Shown one piece after another: positions 43,222-51,906 of a stretch of 64,000 bases of DNA. The first letter of the stretch is position 1, and the number at the start of each line of letters is the position of its first letter. The notes under the pieces are model-generated. The model ran no database searches. It was not told where the DNA came from and saw nothing but the letters and a program-made list of their open reading frames with translations. The stretch spans positions 594,001 to 658,000 of the forward strand of contig NZ_CP150166.1 of the NCBI RefSeq assembly GCF_037963765.1. The letters run 5' to 3'. Position numbers and translations under genes: made by a program. Source of the stretch: Sporosarcina sp. FSL W8-0480 (GTDB lineage: Bacteria > Bacillota > Bacilli > Bacillales_A > Planococcaceae).

Positions 43222-44472
43222 TTATAAATCTCGAAGATTCAAGACTTCACCCGTAAAGGCATCGACTGCCTGTTCGGAATCGATTAATCCACAAAGAACG
43301 TATTTTTTAAGTTCCCTGTCATAAACATAGACCGGATCCAATGTGATATAAGGAACCATCTTTTCAAAAGCGGTTTCGTGGTCTACTTTTGGTTTCTGTG
43401 CCGGGGTGAATGAATTGAAAAGGTCAAACATCCCTTCATTGTCGATAAAATTAGTAACTGCTGTCGCGTCCTTGTCGATAATCAGTGCCATTTTCGGACT
43501 GAATATAAAATTGTCGGGATTGTCCGCATAACAGAAAGCTTCGATGTGAGTGTGTGTTGGGCGCAATTCCCTCAAAGTCCATTTTCCACTGTCGTCGGGG
43601 TACTCCATTCGCAATGCATCATGGACAAGTTTGACACACGCTTCAATCTTTTCATCAGTTAAAACGATATCTTCCACTGTATACGAACTGAAAGCTTCAT
43701 CGGCACTCACTTCTTTTGCAGGATCGGTGAATTTCTGTTCAATCCTGCCTTCCAACGGTTCCTTCCAATCCATCAAATGATCCATTTTCAACGTCATTTG
43801 ATCATCTAACAAGAATGGAATGGTGCGTTTTCCATCGACTGTAACGTAAACTTCATCAATTGCATAGACGCGGACAAATCTTTCTTCCGATTCAGAAGGG
43901 AATTTGACAAGAGTGAGATGTTCTTTGACAATTGGTTCGATTTCTTCAAGCGTCAAATTAAACTCCTGTTTTTCTATGAGCCCCCAATTCGGTGCTTCAC
44001 CATAAGCGGAATAAAGAAGCAACTTTCCGTCAGCATCGAACTCGACGTTCAATTGGAAAGTAGGTATAAGTTTAACGCCATCTAATCTCGCAATGAATCG
44101 GAACCCGTTTTCACTTGCTTGTTCTGCGAAAAAATCATGGTTGTAGGCCAATCCGGTTGTTTTCTCCAACCAAGCAGCAGCTTCTTCAATCGTTTTCTCC
44201 TTGAATGGGTGGGCGGTCGAAAAGGACTTTCCCATTGTAAAAATCGCACTTGTAAAACGTTCACTTTGAATGTCGTAATCAATGCTCGCCGTTCCATCCG
44301 GATTCATATCCTCTTCATCCGGTCCGTCAAAATCGATGGGAAACCATTCCATATTCAAAATGAAACCTGAATTCTTCCGATCTTCATGAAACGTATGCCT
44401 TGCAAGACGATACCGTTCAAGGCCAAACTTTTTCTTCGCCTTATCGGCAATTGATTTTATTCTTTTATCCAT
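43222..44472 (-). CDS. YcdB/YcdC-repeat-like protein (DUF4901 type)
   Basis: This 416-residue soluble protein has PepSY-like repeats: an N-terminal helical part, GFRFIARLDGVKLIPTFQLNVEFDADGKLLLYSAYG, a VEEAxxI-like helix (LTLEEIEPIVKEHL), and a C-terminal YITLDPVYVYD...LIDSEQAVDAFTGEVL block that repeats the plan. The last motif (xxDxxTGE) is typical of PepSY/YcdB proteins. No signal peptide is seen. AGGAGCGATTCG precedes the ATG. Function is unknown; linked families are envelope or spore associated. Confidence 0.65.
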   Translation of the reverse strand: MDKRIKSIADKAKKKFGLERYRLARHTFHEDRKNSGFILNMEWFPIDFDGPDEEDMNPDGTASIDYDIQSERFTSAIFTMGKSFSTAHPFKEKTIEEAAAWLEKTTGLAYNHDFFAEQASENGFRFIARLDGVKLIPTFQLNVEFDADGKLLLYSAYGEAPNWGLIEKQEFNLTLEEIEPIVKEHLTLVKFPSESEERFVRVYAIDEVYVTVDGKRTIPFLLDDQMTLKMDHLMDWKEPLEGRIEQKFTDPAKEVSADEAFSSYTVEDIVLTDEKIEACVKLVHDALRMEYPDDSGKWTLRELRPTHTHIEAFCYADNPDNFIFSPKMALIIDKDATAVTNFIDNEGMFDLFNSFTPAQKPKVDHETAFEKMVPYITLDPVYVYDRELKKYVLCGLIDSEQAVDAFTGEVLNLRDL

Positions 44473-44618
44473 CGAATCGCTCCTTTATAGAACGATGGTA
44501 TCATATTTTTCCAGCTGTGCCTTGTTTCGAAACATCTCGTATCGAACTTAGCCATCTTTGGTTTTGGATGGCTACTATTTTGGGAATAGTACAAGTATCA
44601 ACAAAAGGAGTGATCATC

Positions 44619-44777
44619 ATGAAAAGCTATGCTGGCGACAAGGACGATAAACAAAACAACTCACGGGCGAAAGAGCCGGCTTCGATTGCGAATGAGGCTG
44701 CGAAAAAAGCGGAGATCGAGATGGAATCGATTAAGGAAGAAGCACGAAACGAAATGAAAAGACAGCAAAAACCTTAA
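44619..44777 (+). CDS. Small hydrophilic helical protein, 52 residues
   Basis: ATG 44619 follows AAAGGAGTG. The product is rich in Lys, Glu, Ala and Asn with a long helix EAAKKAEIEMESIKEEARNE. A terminator follows directly. It resembles small stress or spore-associated proteins of Bacillales; no family is certain. Another small protein of the same style is at 51593. Confidence 0.7.
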   Translation: MKSYAGDKDDKQNNSRAKEPASIANEAAKKAEIEMESIKEEARNEMKRQQKP

Positions 44778-44786
44778 TGTATACCT

Positions 44787-44817
44787 AAGATGCTTTCCGT
44801 ACAGGAAGCATCTTTTT
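44787..44817 (+). terminator. Terminator after the small helical protein gene
   Basis: AAGATGCTTTCC and GGAAGCATCTT pair around a short loop, then TTTTT. Confidence 0.85.
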
Positions 44818-44921
44818 AATGTCCGTAAGCCAACTATATCTAACTATTAAAAAAATGAATGACTTTATGTCATATATATATTATGATGTTGCTAATTACG
44901 TGTAAATAGGGGGTTGATGTT

Positions 44922-45818
44922 ATGAAACTTCGTGTTTCCGCTGTGCAATATCATTTGCATTCGATTTCATCATTTGACGAGTTTGCGAAGCAATGTGAGC
45001 ACTATATTCGCAATGCTCAAGAATATGATGCTGAGTTTGTTTTATTCCCGGAATTCTTCACGACGCAGTTGCTTTCCATTGGTGATGAAAACGGCAACGC
45101 TTTGCCGATTGAGGCGCTTCCAAGCTTTACAGGCCAGTATTTGGAGCTGTTTACGAGACTCGCAAAAGAAACGAAAATGCATATTATCGGCGGCACTCAT
45201 GTATTGGAGCGTGAGGGGCGCCTTTATAATGTCGCGCATCTTTTCTTCCCGGACGGCACGGTGGAAGAACAGGCGAAGTTGCATATCACTCCTTTCGAAA
45301 TAGAAGGCTGGAATATGGCTGCGGGGGACGAGCTGAAAGTATTTGATACCGAAAAGGGACGGATCGCCATTCTGACGTGCTATGACATCGAGTTCCCGGA
45401 AATCGTACGGATGGTGAAAGCGGCAGGGGCGGACGTCATTTTCTGTCCTTCTTGCACAGATGACCGTCATGGGTTCCATCGTGTCAGATATACGAGCCAT
45501 GCCCGCGCCATCGAAAACCAAGTATACGTCGTGCTTACTGGAACGGTTGGTTCGTTGCAAACGGTCGATTTCATGCGTGCGAACTTCGGGCAAGCTGCTA
45601 TCATCACACCGAATGACATTCCGTTCCCGCCAAAAGGATTGGCTGCGGAAGGCGAGTTGAATGACGATATGCTTATCACGGCTGATTTGGATTTGAGCTT
45701 GTTATATCAAGTACGAGAGAAAGGCTCCGTGACGACTTGGCGAGATCGCAGGACGGATCTGTATACGGATTGGGGAGAAAAACCGGTAGGGAGCGAGAGC
45801 AGTGGCATATCGCAGTGA
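44922..45818 (+). CDS. Carbon-nitrogen hydrolase (nitrilase superfamily), YhcX-like
   Basis: This 298-residue hydrolase has the nitrilase-superfamily triad: Glu in LFPEFFTTQL, Lys in EEQAKLHITPFE and Cys in AILTCYDIEFPE. It acts on C-N bonds of amides by family. In some bacilli a YhcX-type protein fuses a GNAT domain to this hydrolase; here the hydrolase gene is followed by, and overlaps, a GNAT gene and then a second one. GGGGGTTGATGTT precedes the ATG. Confidence 0.9.
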   Translation: MKLRVSAVQYHLHSISSFDEFAKQCEHYIRNAQEYDAEFVLFPEFFTTQLLSIGDENGNALPIEALPSFTGQYLELFTRLAKETKMHIIGGTHVLEREGRLYNVAHLFFPDGTVEEQAKLHITPFEIEGWNMAAGDELKVFDTEKGRIAILTCYDIEFPEIVRMVKAAGADVIFCPSCTDDRHGFHRVRYTSHARAIENQVYVVLTGTVGSLQTVDFMRANFGQAAIITPNDIPFPPKGLAAEGELNDDMLITADLDLSLLYQVREKGSVTTWRDRRTDLYTDWGEKPVGSESSGISQ

Positions 45819-46473
45819 GATGATGGTCCCTTATGAAGGGGCATTCATTCCTGTCGTTGTCCGCAATTACACACGCACAGATTTCGACGCTATGATTAAA
45901 CTGCAGGCGGAATGCTTTCCACCACCATTTCCGGAGGAGCTCTGGTGGAATGAAGAGCAGCTTGAAAATCATGTTCGTCTTTTTCCTGAAGGCGCAATCT
46001 GTGTAGAATACCAAGGTAAAATCATAGGGTCGATGACGGGGTTGCGTGTGAATTTCAATCCCGACGAACCGAAACATAGATGGGAAGACGTGACGGATAA
46101 TGGCTATATCCGTACGCATGAACCGGCTGGCGATACACTTTACATCGTCGATATTTGCATCAGTCCGAAGTTCAGGAAAGCAGGGCTTGGCAAATTGATG
46201 ATGCAGGCAATCTATCAATTAGGTGTAAAGCTTGATGTGAAGCGGGTACTTGGAGGCGGGCGGATGCCCGGCTACGGGAAGTTCTCTAAGGAAATGTCTG
46301 CTGAGCAGTACGTAGAGAAGGTTGTCCAAGGTACTTTGAAGGATCCCGTCATTACATTCTTGCTTCGCTGTGGCCGCATGCCCGTCACGTTGATCGAGAA
46401 TTATTTGGATGATGAAGAGTCGCATAACTATGCGTTATTAATGGAGTGGAAAAATCCGTTCCGTATGGATTGA
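45802..46473 (+). CDS. GNAT-family N-acetyltransferase (first of two)
   Basis: This 223-residue protein has the GNAT fold with the acetyl-CoA motif KFRKAGLGKLMMQAI near residue 130 and TLYIVDICISP before it. The GTG start at 45802 is inside the end of the hydrolase gene (17-base overlap), with GGGAG upstream. Its linkage with the carbon-nitrogen hydrolase mirrors the fused YhcX protein, so the two probably act on the same substrate. Confidence 0.88.
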   Translation: MAYRSEMMVPYEGAFIPVVVRNYTRTDFDAMIKLQAECFPPPFPEELWWNEEQLENHVRLFPEGAICVEYQGKIIGSMTGLRVNFNPDEPKHRWEDVTDNGYIRTHEPAGDTLYIVDICISPKFRKAGLGKLMMQAIYQLGVKLDVKRVLGGGRMPGYGKFSKEMSAEQYVEKVVQGTLKDPVITFLLRCGRMPVTLIENYLDDEESHNYALLMEWKNPFRMD

Positions 46474-46488
46474 TAGGGGGAAAAAGAG

Positions 46489-47160
46489 ATGGAATTTATT
46501 CGTGTGAACAATATCGAGGATCCGCTATTTGCGAAAATGCACAACTTGTTAGGTGAGATTTTCCCACCCGAAGAGGTGTTGGAATTCGATTTGTGGAAGG
46601 AGCCGCTTGAAGATCCAAGTATCCGTGTTTTTGTTGCGGTGCATGAAGGGGAAGTTGTTGGGGCGACAGAATACCGCTATTATCCGGACTGGAATATTGC
46701 GATGACGGATTTCACGATTATCGGGCAGTCGGGACTTGGCATCGGCCGATTCCTGGCGAAAAAGCGCGAAGAAGATTTGCATCGATTGGCACAGGAAAAT
46801 GGCAAGACGCTGTTTGGCATGTTCGCTGAAATCTATGACCCATACGAGCGAGAAGACTTCGCTTTCGGTGGTGTTATGGCGATGAATCCGTATGTGAGAC
46901 GGGAAGTGCTTTCTCATCTTGGCTACAAGCGCCTTGACTTCGCATACGTTCACCCATCTTGGAAAAATGACGGGGAAGCGGTGGAAGGCTTGGACTTCTG
47001 CTTCATGCCGACGGATGAGCAAGTAAATGAGATTCCATCTAACTTGATTGTCGATTTCTTATCTGATTATTATTCAGTGCTGTCGAATAAACCTCAGCAA
47101 TGGCTTGATATGGTGGACGGGTTGAAGCAGAAGGAAACAGTTGCGTTGCGTCCATTGTAA
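46489..47160 (+). CDS. GNAT-like protein (second of two)
   Basis: This 223-residue protein is encoded 15 bases after the first GNAT gene, with AGGGGG upstream. It has a GNAT-like core with EVVGATEYRYYPDWNIAMTDFTIIGQSGLGIGRFLAKKREEDL, though the acetyl-CoA loop (QSGLGIGRFL) is diverged. It closes the three-gene operon and precedes a strong terminator. The substrate is unknown. Confidence 0.75.
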   Translation: MEFIRVNNIEDPLFAKMHNLLGEIFPPEEVLEFDLWKEPLEDPSIRVFVAVHEGEVVGATEYRYYPDWNIAMTDFTIIGQSGLGIGRFLAKKREEDLHRLAQENGKTLFGMFAEIYDPYEREDFAFGGVMAMNPYVRREVLSHLGYKRLDFAYVHPSWKNDGEAVEGLDFCFMPTDEQVNEIPSNLIVDFLSDYYSVLSNKPQQWLDMVDGLKQKETVALRPL

Positions 47161-47164
47161 TGTG

Positions 47165-47203
47165 AAACAGGTGAGGAGATTTAATCCCCTCACCTGTTTT
47201 TTA
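47165..47203 (+). terminator. Terminator of the hydrolase-GNAT operon
   Basis: AAACAGGTGAGG and CCTCACCTGTTTTTT form a 12-base stem with T run. Confidence 0.93.
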
Positions 47204-47221
47204 TATAATATCGTGTAGCAT

Positions 47222-47655
47222 GCGCTCGTTTACTCCCGGAAAGCGCTCGTTTAATTCTGAATCCGCTCGTTTATTCCGGAAAGCGCTCGTTTAATTCTGA
47301 ATCCGCTCGTTTATTCCGGAAAGCGCTCGTTTAATTCTGAATCCGCTCGTTTATTCCGGAAAGCGCTCGTTTAATTCTGAATCCGCTCGTTTATTCCGGA
47401 AAGCGCTCGTTTAATTCTGAATCCGCTCGTTTATTCCGGAAAGCGCTCGTTTAATTCTGAATCCGCTCGTTTATTCCGGAAAGCGCTCGTTTAATTCTGA
47501 ATCCGCTCGTTTATTCCGGAAAGCGCTCGTTTAATTCTGAATCCGCTCGTTTATCCCGAAAAGCGCTCGTTTAATTCTGAATCCGCTCATTTATCCCGAA
47601 AAGCGCTCGTTTAAATCTAATTCCACTCGTTTATTCAGAAAAGCGCTCGTTTACT
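47222..47655 (+). repeat. Tandem array, GCGCTCGTTTA core, period 20 bp, about 22 units
   Basis: Cores start at 47222, 47243 and then every 20 bp to 47643. Spacers alternate between an ATTCTGAATCC type and a TTCCGGAAA type, so a 40 bp higher-order unit is repeated about nine times almost perfectly. The last core GCGCTCGTTTA supplies, on the minus strand, the TAA stop codon of pgeF. No gene lies inside. Confidence 0.96.
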
Positions 47656-48418
47656 CCATACTCTTCCGCATGATAAAACTCAAATGCCTTCCCGCTTTCT
47701 TATCTTGGCGGTATGAAAAGCCATCTTCGCTTAAATAGGTGCAAGTCCGATCGATTGTTATCCGGTCCGCTAAAACGCCTGCCAACTCCAATTGTTTCTT
47801 CACAGTCTTCTGATTGTCGATATGATACTTACCCGTTTCGCTATTGAAATACATGAATTCATCCGCGTACCCAAGCGCTTTGAACTTCAAGTACACATCT
47901 GCATCCACTTCAAATTTCTCCTCGCTCAATGCCATGCCGATTTGCACGTGGAAATCCTCTAAATCGCATTTCTCTACAGTTTTCAAATGCTCGAACACCT
48001 TCGTAGTAATTTCTTTGACTGTACCTTGCCAGCCCGAATGGATGACGCCGATGAGGCCATTCACTTCATTCCAAAAAATCACGGGAACGCAATCCGCCGT
48101 AAAACTGCTAAGCACAATATTCGGCTCAAGCGTGTAAAGTGCATCGGTATCAGGTATTGCGGTTGCTCCAATTTCCGCTCCACGCCCTTTATCGGCACTC
48201 GTCACTTTATGGAAATTCGCACTATGCGTTTGACTTGCACAGACAAAATCTCGAGGTCCGCAGCCCAATGAAACAGATAGCTGCTTACGATTTTTTAGGA
48301 CAGATTCAGGATCAATGCAAGCGTGAAACGCCATATTATTGAATTCTGGAGCCGATTCGTCCCTTAAAGTAGTTCCTGCAATGAACTTTTCATTGTCCAT
48401 ATAAAGAATTGTTTTCAT
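47651..48418 (-). CDS. pgeF: Polyphenol oxidase-family / peptidoglycan editing factor PgeF
   Basis: This 255-residue protein of the YfiH/laccase-domain family has QTHSANFHKV, the zinc/copper-ligand segment FTADCVPV and VIHSGWQGTVKEI (His, Cys, His). Family members act as purine nucleoside-processing enzymes or edit peptidoglycan precursors. Its stop codon falls within the last unit of the adjacent tandem array, so the array has grown up to, or defines, the gene end. Most bacilli keep it in the ylm cell-division cluster, which is not the case here, so it may be a paralogue. Confidence 0.9.
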   Translation of the reverse strand: MKTILYMDNEKFIAGTTLRDESAPEFNNMAFHACIDPESVLKNRKQLSVSLGCGPRDFVCASQTHSANFHKVTSADKGRGAEIGATAIPDTDALYTLEPNIVLSSFTADCVPVIFWNEVNGLIGVIHSGWQGTVKEITTKVFEHLKTVEKCDLEDFHVQIGMALSEEKFEVDADVYLKFKALGYADEFMYFNSETGKYHIDNQKTVKKQLELAGVLADRITIDRTCTYLSEDGFSYRQDKKAGRHLSFIMRKSME

Positions 48419-48575
48419 ATCATCACCTGTTCATACTATACTCGATAATTTACTGGACAACCATGACAGTTGTTCACGTTACCATAAAAAACACAAAATA
48501 AATTGATGATTAAAAAAATGGATGGGATGAATAATTTTATTTGCATTGGTTATTATAAGCTCGTAATCATTTCAT

Positions 48576-48647
48576 TCCGAAATAGCTCAGTGGTAGAGCA
48601 ATCGGCTGTTAACCGATCGGTCGTAGGTTCGAGTCCTACTTTCGGAG
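48576..48647 (+). tRNA. tRNA-Asn (anticodon GTT)
   Basis: The 72-base sequence folds as a cloverleaf: acceptor TCCGAAA/TTTCGGA, D arm GCTC...GAGC, anticodon stem ATCGG/CCGAT with loop CTGTTAA (anticodon GTT), T arm GTAGG/CCTAC with TTCGAGT loop, discriminator G. CCA is not encoded. It stands alone between pgeF and RNase J. Confidence 0.95.
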
Positions 48648-48652
48648 TTCCT

Positions 48653-48679
48653 AAAAGCCTCTTCTTTGAAGGGGCTTTT
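48653..48679 (+). terminator. Hairpin after tRNA-Asn
   Basis: AAAAGCCTC TTC and GAA GGGGCTTTT pair, with TTTT at the end. It separates tRNA-Asn from the RNase J gene. Confidence 0.75.
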
Positions 48680-48710
48680 CTGCAATTGTAGAAGAATGGA
48701 GGACATAAAG

Positions 48711-50387
48711 TTGACTGCGACTAAAATGTTATCGGTTTTCGCTTTAGGCGGTATCAATGAAATCGGGAAAAATATGTACGTACTTGAATACGGTGATGAT
48801 CTTTTAGTCATTGACTGCGGTTCGAAGTTTCCAGATGAAAGTTTGTTAGGCGTTGATTTGATCATACAGGATATTTCGTATTTACAGGAGAATAAAGACA
48901 GAATCCGCGCACTGCTTGTGACACATGGTCATGAAGATCACATCGGCGGAATTCCGTATTTATTGAAGCAAATAAACATGCCCATCTATGCTACGAGGTT
49001 GACGCTTGGTTTGATCGAGTTGAAATTGAAGGAGCATAGGCTTTTGAGGGAGACTGAACGTTTTTTAGTAGATAATGAATCCACTTTCGAATTCGGTGAA
49101 ATCAACGTTTCCTTCTTCAAAACAAGTCATAGTATCCCCGATTGTTTAGGGATAGTCTTTCAAACTCCAGAAGGGACTGTCGTACATACGGGGGATTTTA
49201 AGTTCGACTTGACGCCGGTCGGCGGAGATTATGCGGATCTTCACAAGATGGCTGAGATAGGGCAGAATGGCGTCTTGCTGCTTCTATCCGAAAGCACGAA
49301 CGCCGAGCGCCCGGGCTTTTCATTGTCGGAGCGGGTTGTTGGGGAGCATATTGAAGAAGCGTTCCGGAAGGCCGACCAGAAGATTTTCATTTCGACATTC
49401 GCTTCAAATGTCCACCGGCTTCAGCAAATCATCGATGCCGCCGTCAAGACAAACAGGAAAATCGGACTGTTAGGGAGGAGCATGGTGAATGTCTTCTCCG
49501 TTGCCGAGGAATTGGGGTATTTGAAGCTGCCTGAAGGCATGCTCATTGAGGCCAATCAAATAAACGGAATGGATCCTGAACAAGTCGTCGTTATCTGCAC
49601 AGGTAGCCAAGGCGAGCCGCTGGCGGCACTTTCACGTTTATCGACGGGTACGTACAGGCAAGTCTCCATTCTGCCTGGCGACACGGTCATTCTTGCATCG
49701 AGCCCGATTCCCGGGAATGAAAAAAGCGTATCGCGCATCGTCGACAATTTATACCTCCTTGGCGCGAAAGTGATCTATGGATCTGGCAGTGCTTCGGGTA
49801 TGCACGTGTCAGGACACGGTTTCCAGGAAGAATTGAAATTGATGCTCACACTGATGAAACCAAAATATTTCATCCCCATCCATGGTGAATACCGGATGTT
49901 GCAGCAACATCGCATATTGGCAGAATCCGTCGGTGTAGAAGGCGAAAATATTTTCATCATCAACAATGGTGATGTGGTTGATATTGAACGGTCTGTAGCG
50001 AGGCAAACACGAACTGTCCAAGCCGGCCATGTATTTGTCGATGGCATGGGAATCGGAGAAGTCGGAAAGATTATATTGCGCGACCGAAAGCTTCTTGCCG
50101 AGGAAGGCATGCTCCTTATCATCATCACAATCAGCAAATCGGATGGCAAGCTGATCATGAAACCTGACACAGTTTCGCGCGGGTTCATATATGAGCGCGA
50201 GGCCGAAGATTTATTCAAGGAATTAAATGAGCTCGTCGTTACGATTGTCGATAATACGGAGACGGAGCATTTAAGCAGAGGTAGAAAGAATGATCTGAAG
50301 CATACAATTCGAAGGTCCATTGAAAAGCTGTTGTTTGCCCGCACGAAGAAACGGCCGATGATTTTGCCGTTCATTATAGAGATTTGA
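48711..50387 (+). CDS. Ribonuclease J (J1-type active site)
   Basis: RNase J is a metallo-beta-lactamase-fold 5'-exo and endonuclease for mRNA turnover. From TTG 48711 (GGAGG eight bases upstream) the protein has 558 residues. The zinc motif HGHEDHIGG (residues 72-80) is intact, as in RNase J1; J2 proteins have lost it. The beta-CASP region with TGSQGEPLAALSRL and the C-terminal domain are complete. RNase J1 is usually downstream of rpoY in bacilli; that neighbour is absent here, so this may be a second copy. Confidence 0.93.
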   Translation: MTATKMLSVFALGGINEIGKNMYVLEYGDDLLVIDCGSKFPDESLLGVDLIIQDISYLQENKDRIRALLVTHGHEDHIGGIPYLLKQINMPIYATRLTLGLIELKLKEHRLLRETERFLVDNESTFEFGEINVSFFKTSHSIPDCLGIVFQTPEGTVVHTGDFKFDLTPVGGDYADLHKMAEIGQNGVLLLLSESTNAERPGFSLSERVVGEHIEEAFRKADQKIFISTFASNVHRLQQIIDAAVKTNRKIGLLGRSMVNVFSVAEELGYLKLPEGMLIEANQINGMDPEQVVVICTGSQGEPLAALSRLSTGTYRQVSILPGDTVILASSPIPGNEKSVSRIVDNLYLLGAKVIYGSGSASGMHVSGHGFQEELKLMLTLMKPKYFIPIHGEYRMLQQHRILAESVGVEGENIFIINNGDVVDIERSVARQTRTVQAGHVFVDGMGIGEVGKIILRDRKLLAEEGMLLIIITISKSDGKLIMKPDTVSRGFIYEREAEDLFKELNELVVTIVDNTETEHLSRGRKNDLKHTIRRSIEKLLFARTKKRPMILPFIIEI

Positions 50388-50394
50388 TTAGAGG

Positions 50395-50422
50395 AAAGCC
50401 ACGAGAAATCGTGGTTTTTTTT
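50395..50422 (+). terminator. Terminator of the RNase J gene
   Basis: AAAGCCACGA, loop GAAA, TCGTGGTTTTTTTT: GNRA-type tetraloop hairpin with T run, directly before a repeat array. Confidence 0.9.
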
Positions 50423-50429
50423 AGTTTCC

Positions 50430-50663
50430 ACGCTCAAGAAACCGTCTCCCGCGCTCAAGAAAGATTAAGTCCGCTCAAGAATTCTTCTTAGCGCTCAAGA
50501 AAGCGATTTTCCGCTCAAGAATCCTTCTTGGCGCTCAAGAAATTGATTTTCTGCTCAAGAATTCTACTTGGCGCTCAAGAAAGCGATTTTCCGCTCAAGA
50601 ATTCTTCTTTCCGCTCAAGAAAACGGTTTTTGCGCCTAAGAATGCAGTTTCTATGCTCAAAAC
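50430..50663 (+). repeat. Tandem array, GCGCTCAAGAA core, period 20 bp, about 10-12 units
   Basis: Cores begin at 50430, 50451, 50471 and then every 20 bp to 50611, with degraded copies near 50631 and 50653. Spacers are AT-rich (ATTCTTCTTAG, AGCGATTTTCC types). The core is the same as in the arrays at 13.9 and 59.7 kb. The rest of the gap to 50748 holds only the ribosome site of the next gene. Confidence 0.93.
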
Positions 50664-50748
50664 TTTCTCAACAGCAACTAAACGATATGAAACCAATTGG
50701 TGAATTGATTGAAATTCCTGTAAAATGAATTAAAAAGGGGGCGTTCGT

Positions 50749-51525
50749 ATGTTGAAGGGGAAAGTTGCATTAATAACAGGTGCAGCAAGCGGAATTGGTC
50801 TAAAAATCGCGCAGGAGTTTGCGAAAGAAGGGGCCAAAGTTGTCATTAGCGATTTGAATAAAGAAGCGGCTGATCAAGCCGCTGCGCAACTGTTCTCCGA
50901 GGGGTACGAGGCATTGGCAGTTGCTTGTGACGTTACGAAGGAAGAAGATATCGAAAATAGTTTTGATGTGACGATTAAAGCATTTGGGCATCTTGATATA
51001 TTAGTAAATAACGCGGGGTTACAGTATGTTTCCCCGCTTGAAGAATTCCCGACGGAAAAATTTGAGCTTCTTGTAAAAGTGATGCTCACTGCGCCTTTCA
51101 TAGCGACGAAAAAGGCTCTTCCACTCATGAAAGAACAGCAATTCGGGCGGATCATTAATATGGCGTCTATCAACGGACTTATTGGATTTTCCGGCAAAGC
51201 CGCATACAACAGTGCAAAGCATGGTGTCATCGGGTTGACGAAAGTTTCTGCGCTTGAGGCGGCACCATTTGGCATTACCGTCAATGCGTTATGCCCGGGT
51301 TACGTGGACACGCCACTTGTCCAAAAGCAACTTGCCGATTTGTCTAAAACAAGAAATGTACCACTTGAGAAGGTTTTTGAAGAGGTCATCTATCCACTTG
51401 TCCCTCAGAAACGGTTGTTATCCGTCCAAGAAATTGCGGACTATGCTGTATTTTTAGCAAGTGACAAAGCGAAGGGTGTAACAGGCCAAGCGGTTGTCTT
51501 GGATGGTGGCTATACAGCACAGTAA
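50749..51525 (+). CDS. 3-hydroxybutyrate dehydrogenase-like SDR
   Basis: This 258-residue SDR has TGAASGIGLKIAQEF, NNAGLQYVSPLEEFP, catalytic YNSAKHG and the C-terminal VTGQAVVLDGGYTAQ. The NAGLQ(Y/H)V and VLDGGxTAQ signatures are those of D-beta-hydroxybutyrate dehydrogenase, which interconverts 3-hydroxybutyrate and acetoacetate. AAAGGGGGCG precedes the ATG. Single-gene unit, or with the small gene downstream. Confidence 0.9.
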   Translation: MLKGKVALITGAASGIGLKIAQEFAKEGAKVVISDLNKEAADQAAAQLFSEGYEALAVACDVTKEEDIENSFDVTIKAFGHLDILVNNAGLQYVSPLEEFPTEKFELLVKVMLTAPFIATKKALPLMKEQQFGRIINMASINGLIGFSGKAAYNSAKHGVIGLTKVSALEAAPFGITVNALCPGYVDTPLVQKQLADLSKTRNVPLEKVFEEVIYPLVPQKRLLSVQEIADYAVFLASDKAKGVTGQAVVLDGGYTAQ

Positions 51526-51592
51526 TCGAAATCGGATAAATTGCAGCGATATGGGAAAACTGATTTGTAGATGGACGAAAGGAGACTTATCT

Positions 51593-51754
51593 ATGAATCA
51601 AAAGAAAGAACCTCATGAAACGCTGACCGTAAAAAATAATGGTTTAACCTCGACGCAAGAAGTGTTGTATGCCAAGGAATTTAAGAGTGCAGACAAAGCT
51701 GCGAAAGAAATAGGGAACCAAATAGCGAATAAAAAACAAGAAAAAGACCAATAA
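51593..51754 (+). CDS. Small hydrophilic protein, 53 residues
   Basis: ATG 51593 follows AAAGGAGAC. The product (NQKKEPHETLTVKNNGLTST...ending NKKQEKDQ) is charged, without hydrophobic helix, with a short SADKAAKEIGNQIA helix. A terminator follows immediately. Same style as the small protein at 44619. No function is recognised. Confidence 0.7.
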   Translation: MNQKKEPHETLTVKNNGLTSTQEVLYAKEFKSADKAAKEIGNQIANKKQEKDQ

Positions 51755-51755
51755 T

Positions 51756-51807
51756 AAAAAGACCACGACAGATTGCATCCCCCTGCAATCGGTTGTGGCT
51801 TTTTTTA
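51756..51807 (+). terminator. Terminator after the small hydrophilic protein gene
   Basis: AAAGACCAC...GATTGCA and TGCAATC...GTGGCTTTT form a long stem with an internal loop and a CCCCC-rich apex, then a T run. Confidence 0.9.
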
Positions 51808-51906
51808 TGCCTTGCTGTGCATAGAGGCCGTGTTCAATTAATAAAGTTCTGATCGCAATCATAAGATTAGATGTATTTAAGCTCGTCAAAAGAGAGGGAT
51901 TTTCCC

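Noticed and set aside
44082..44370. Small frames on both strands within the YcdB-like gene
   Set aside because: Shadows without ribosome sites.
49775..50458. 227-residue minus-strand frame opposite RNase J
   Set aside because: Serine-rich shadow frame; RNase J motifs are unambiguous on the other strand.
50528..50728. 66-residue frame in the gap after RNase J
   Set aside because: It is translation of the GCGCTCAAGAA array plus flank, with no ribosome site.
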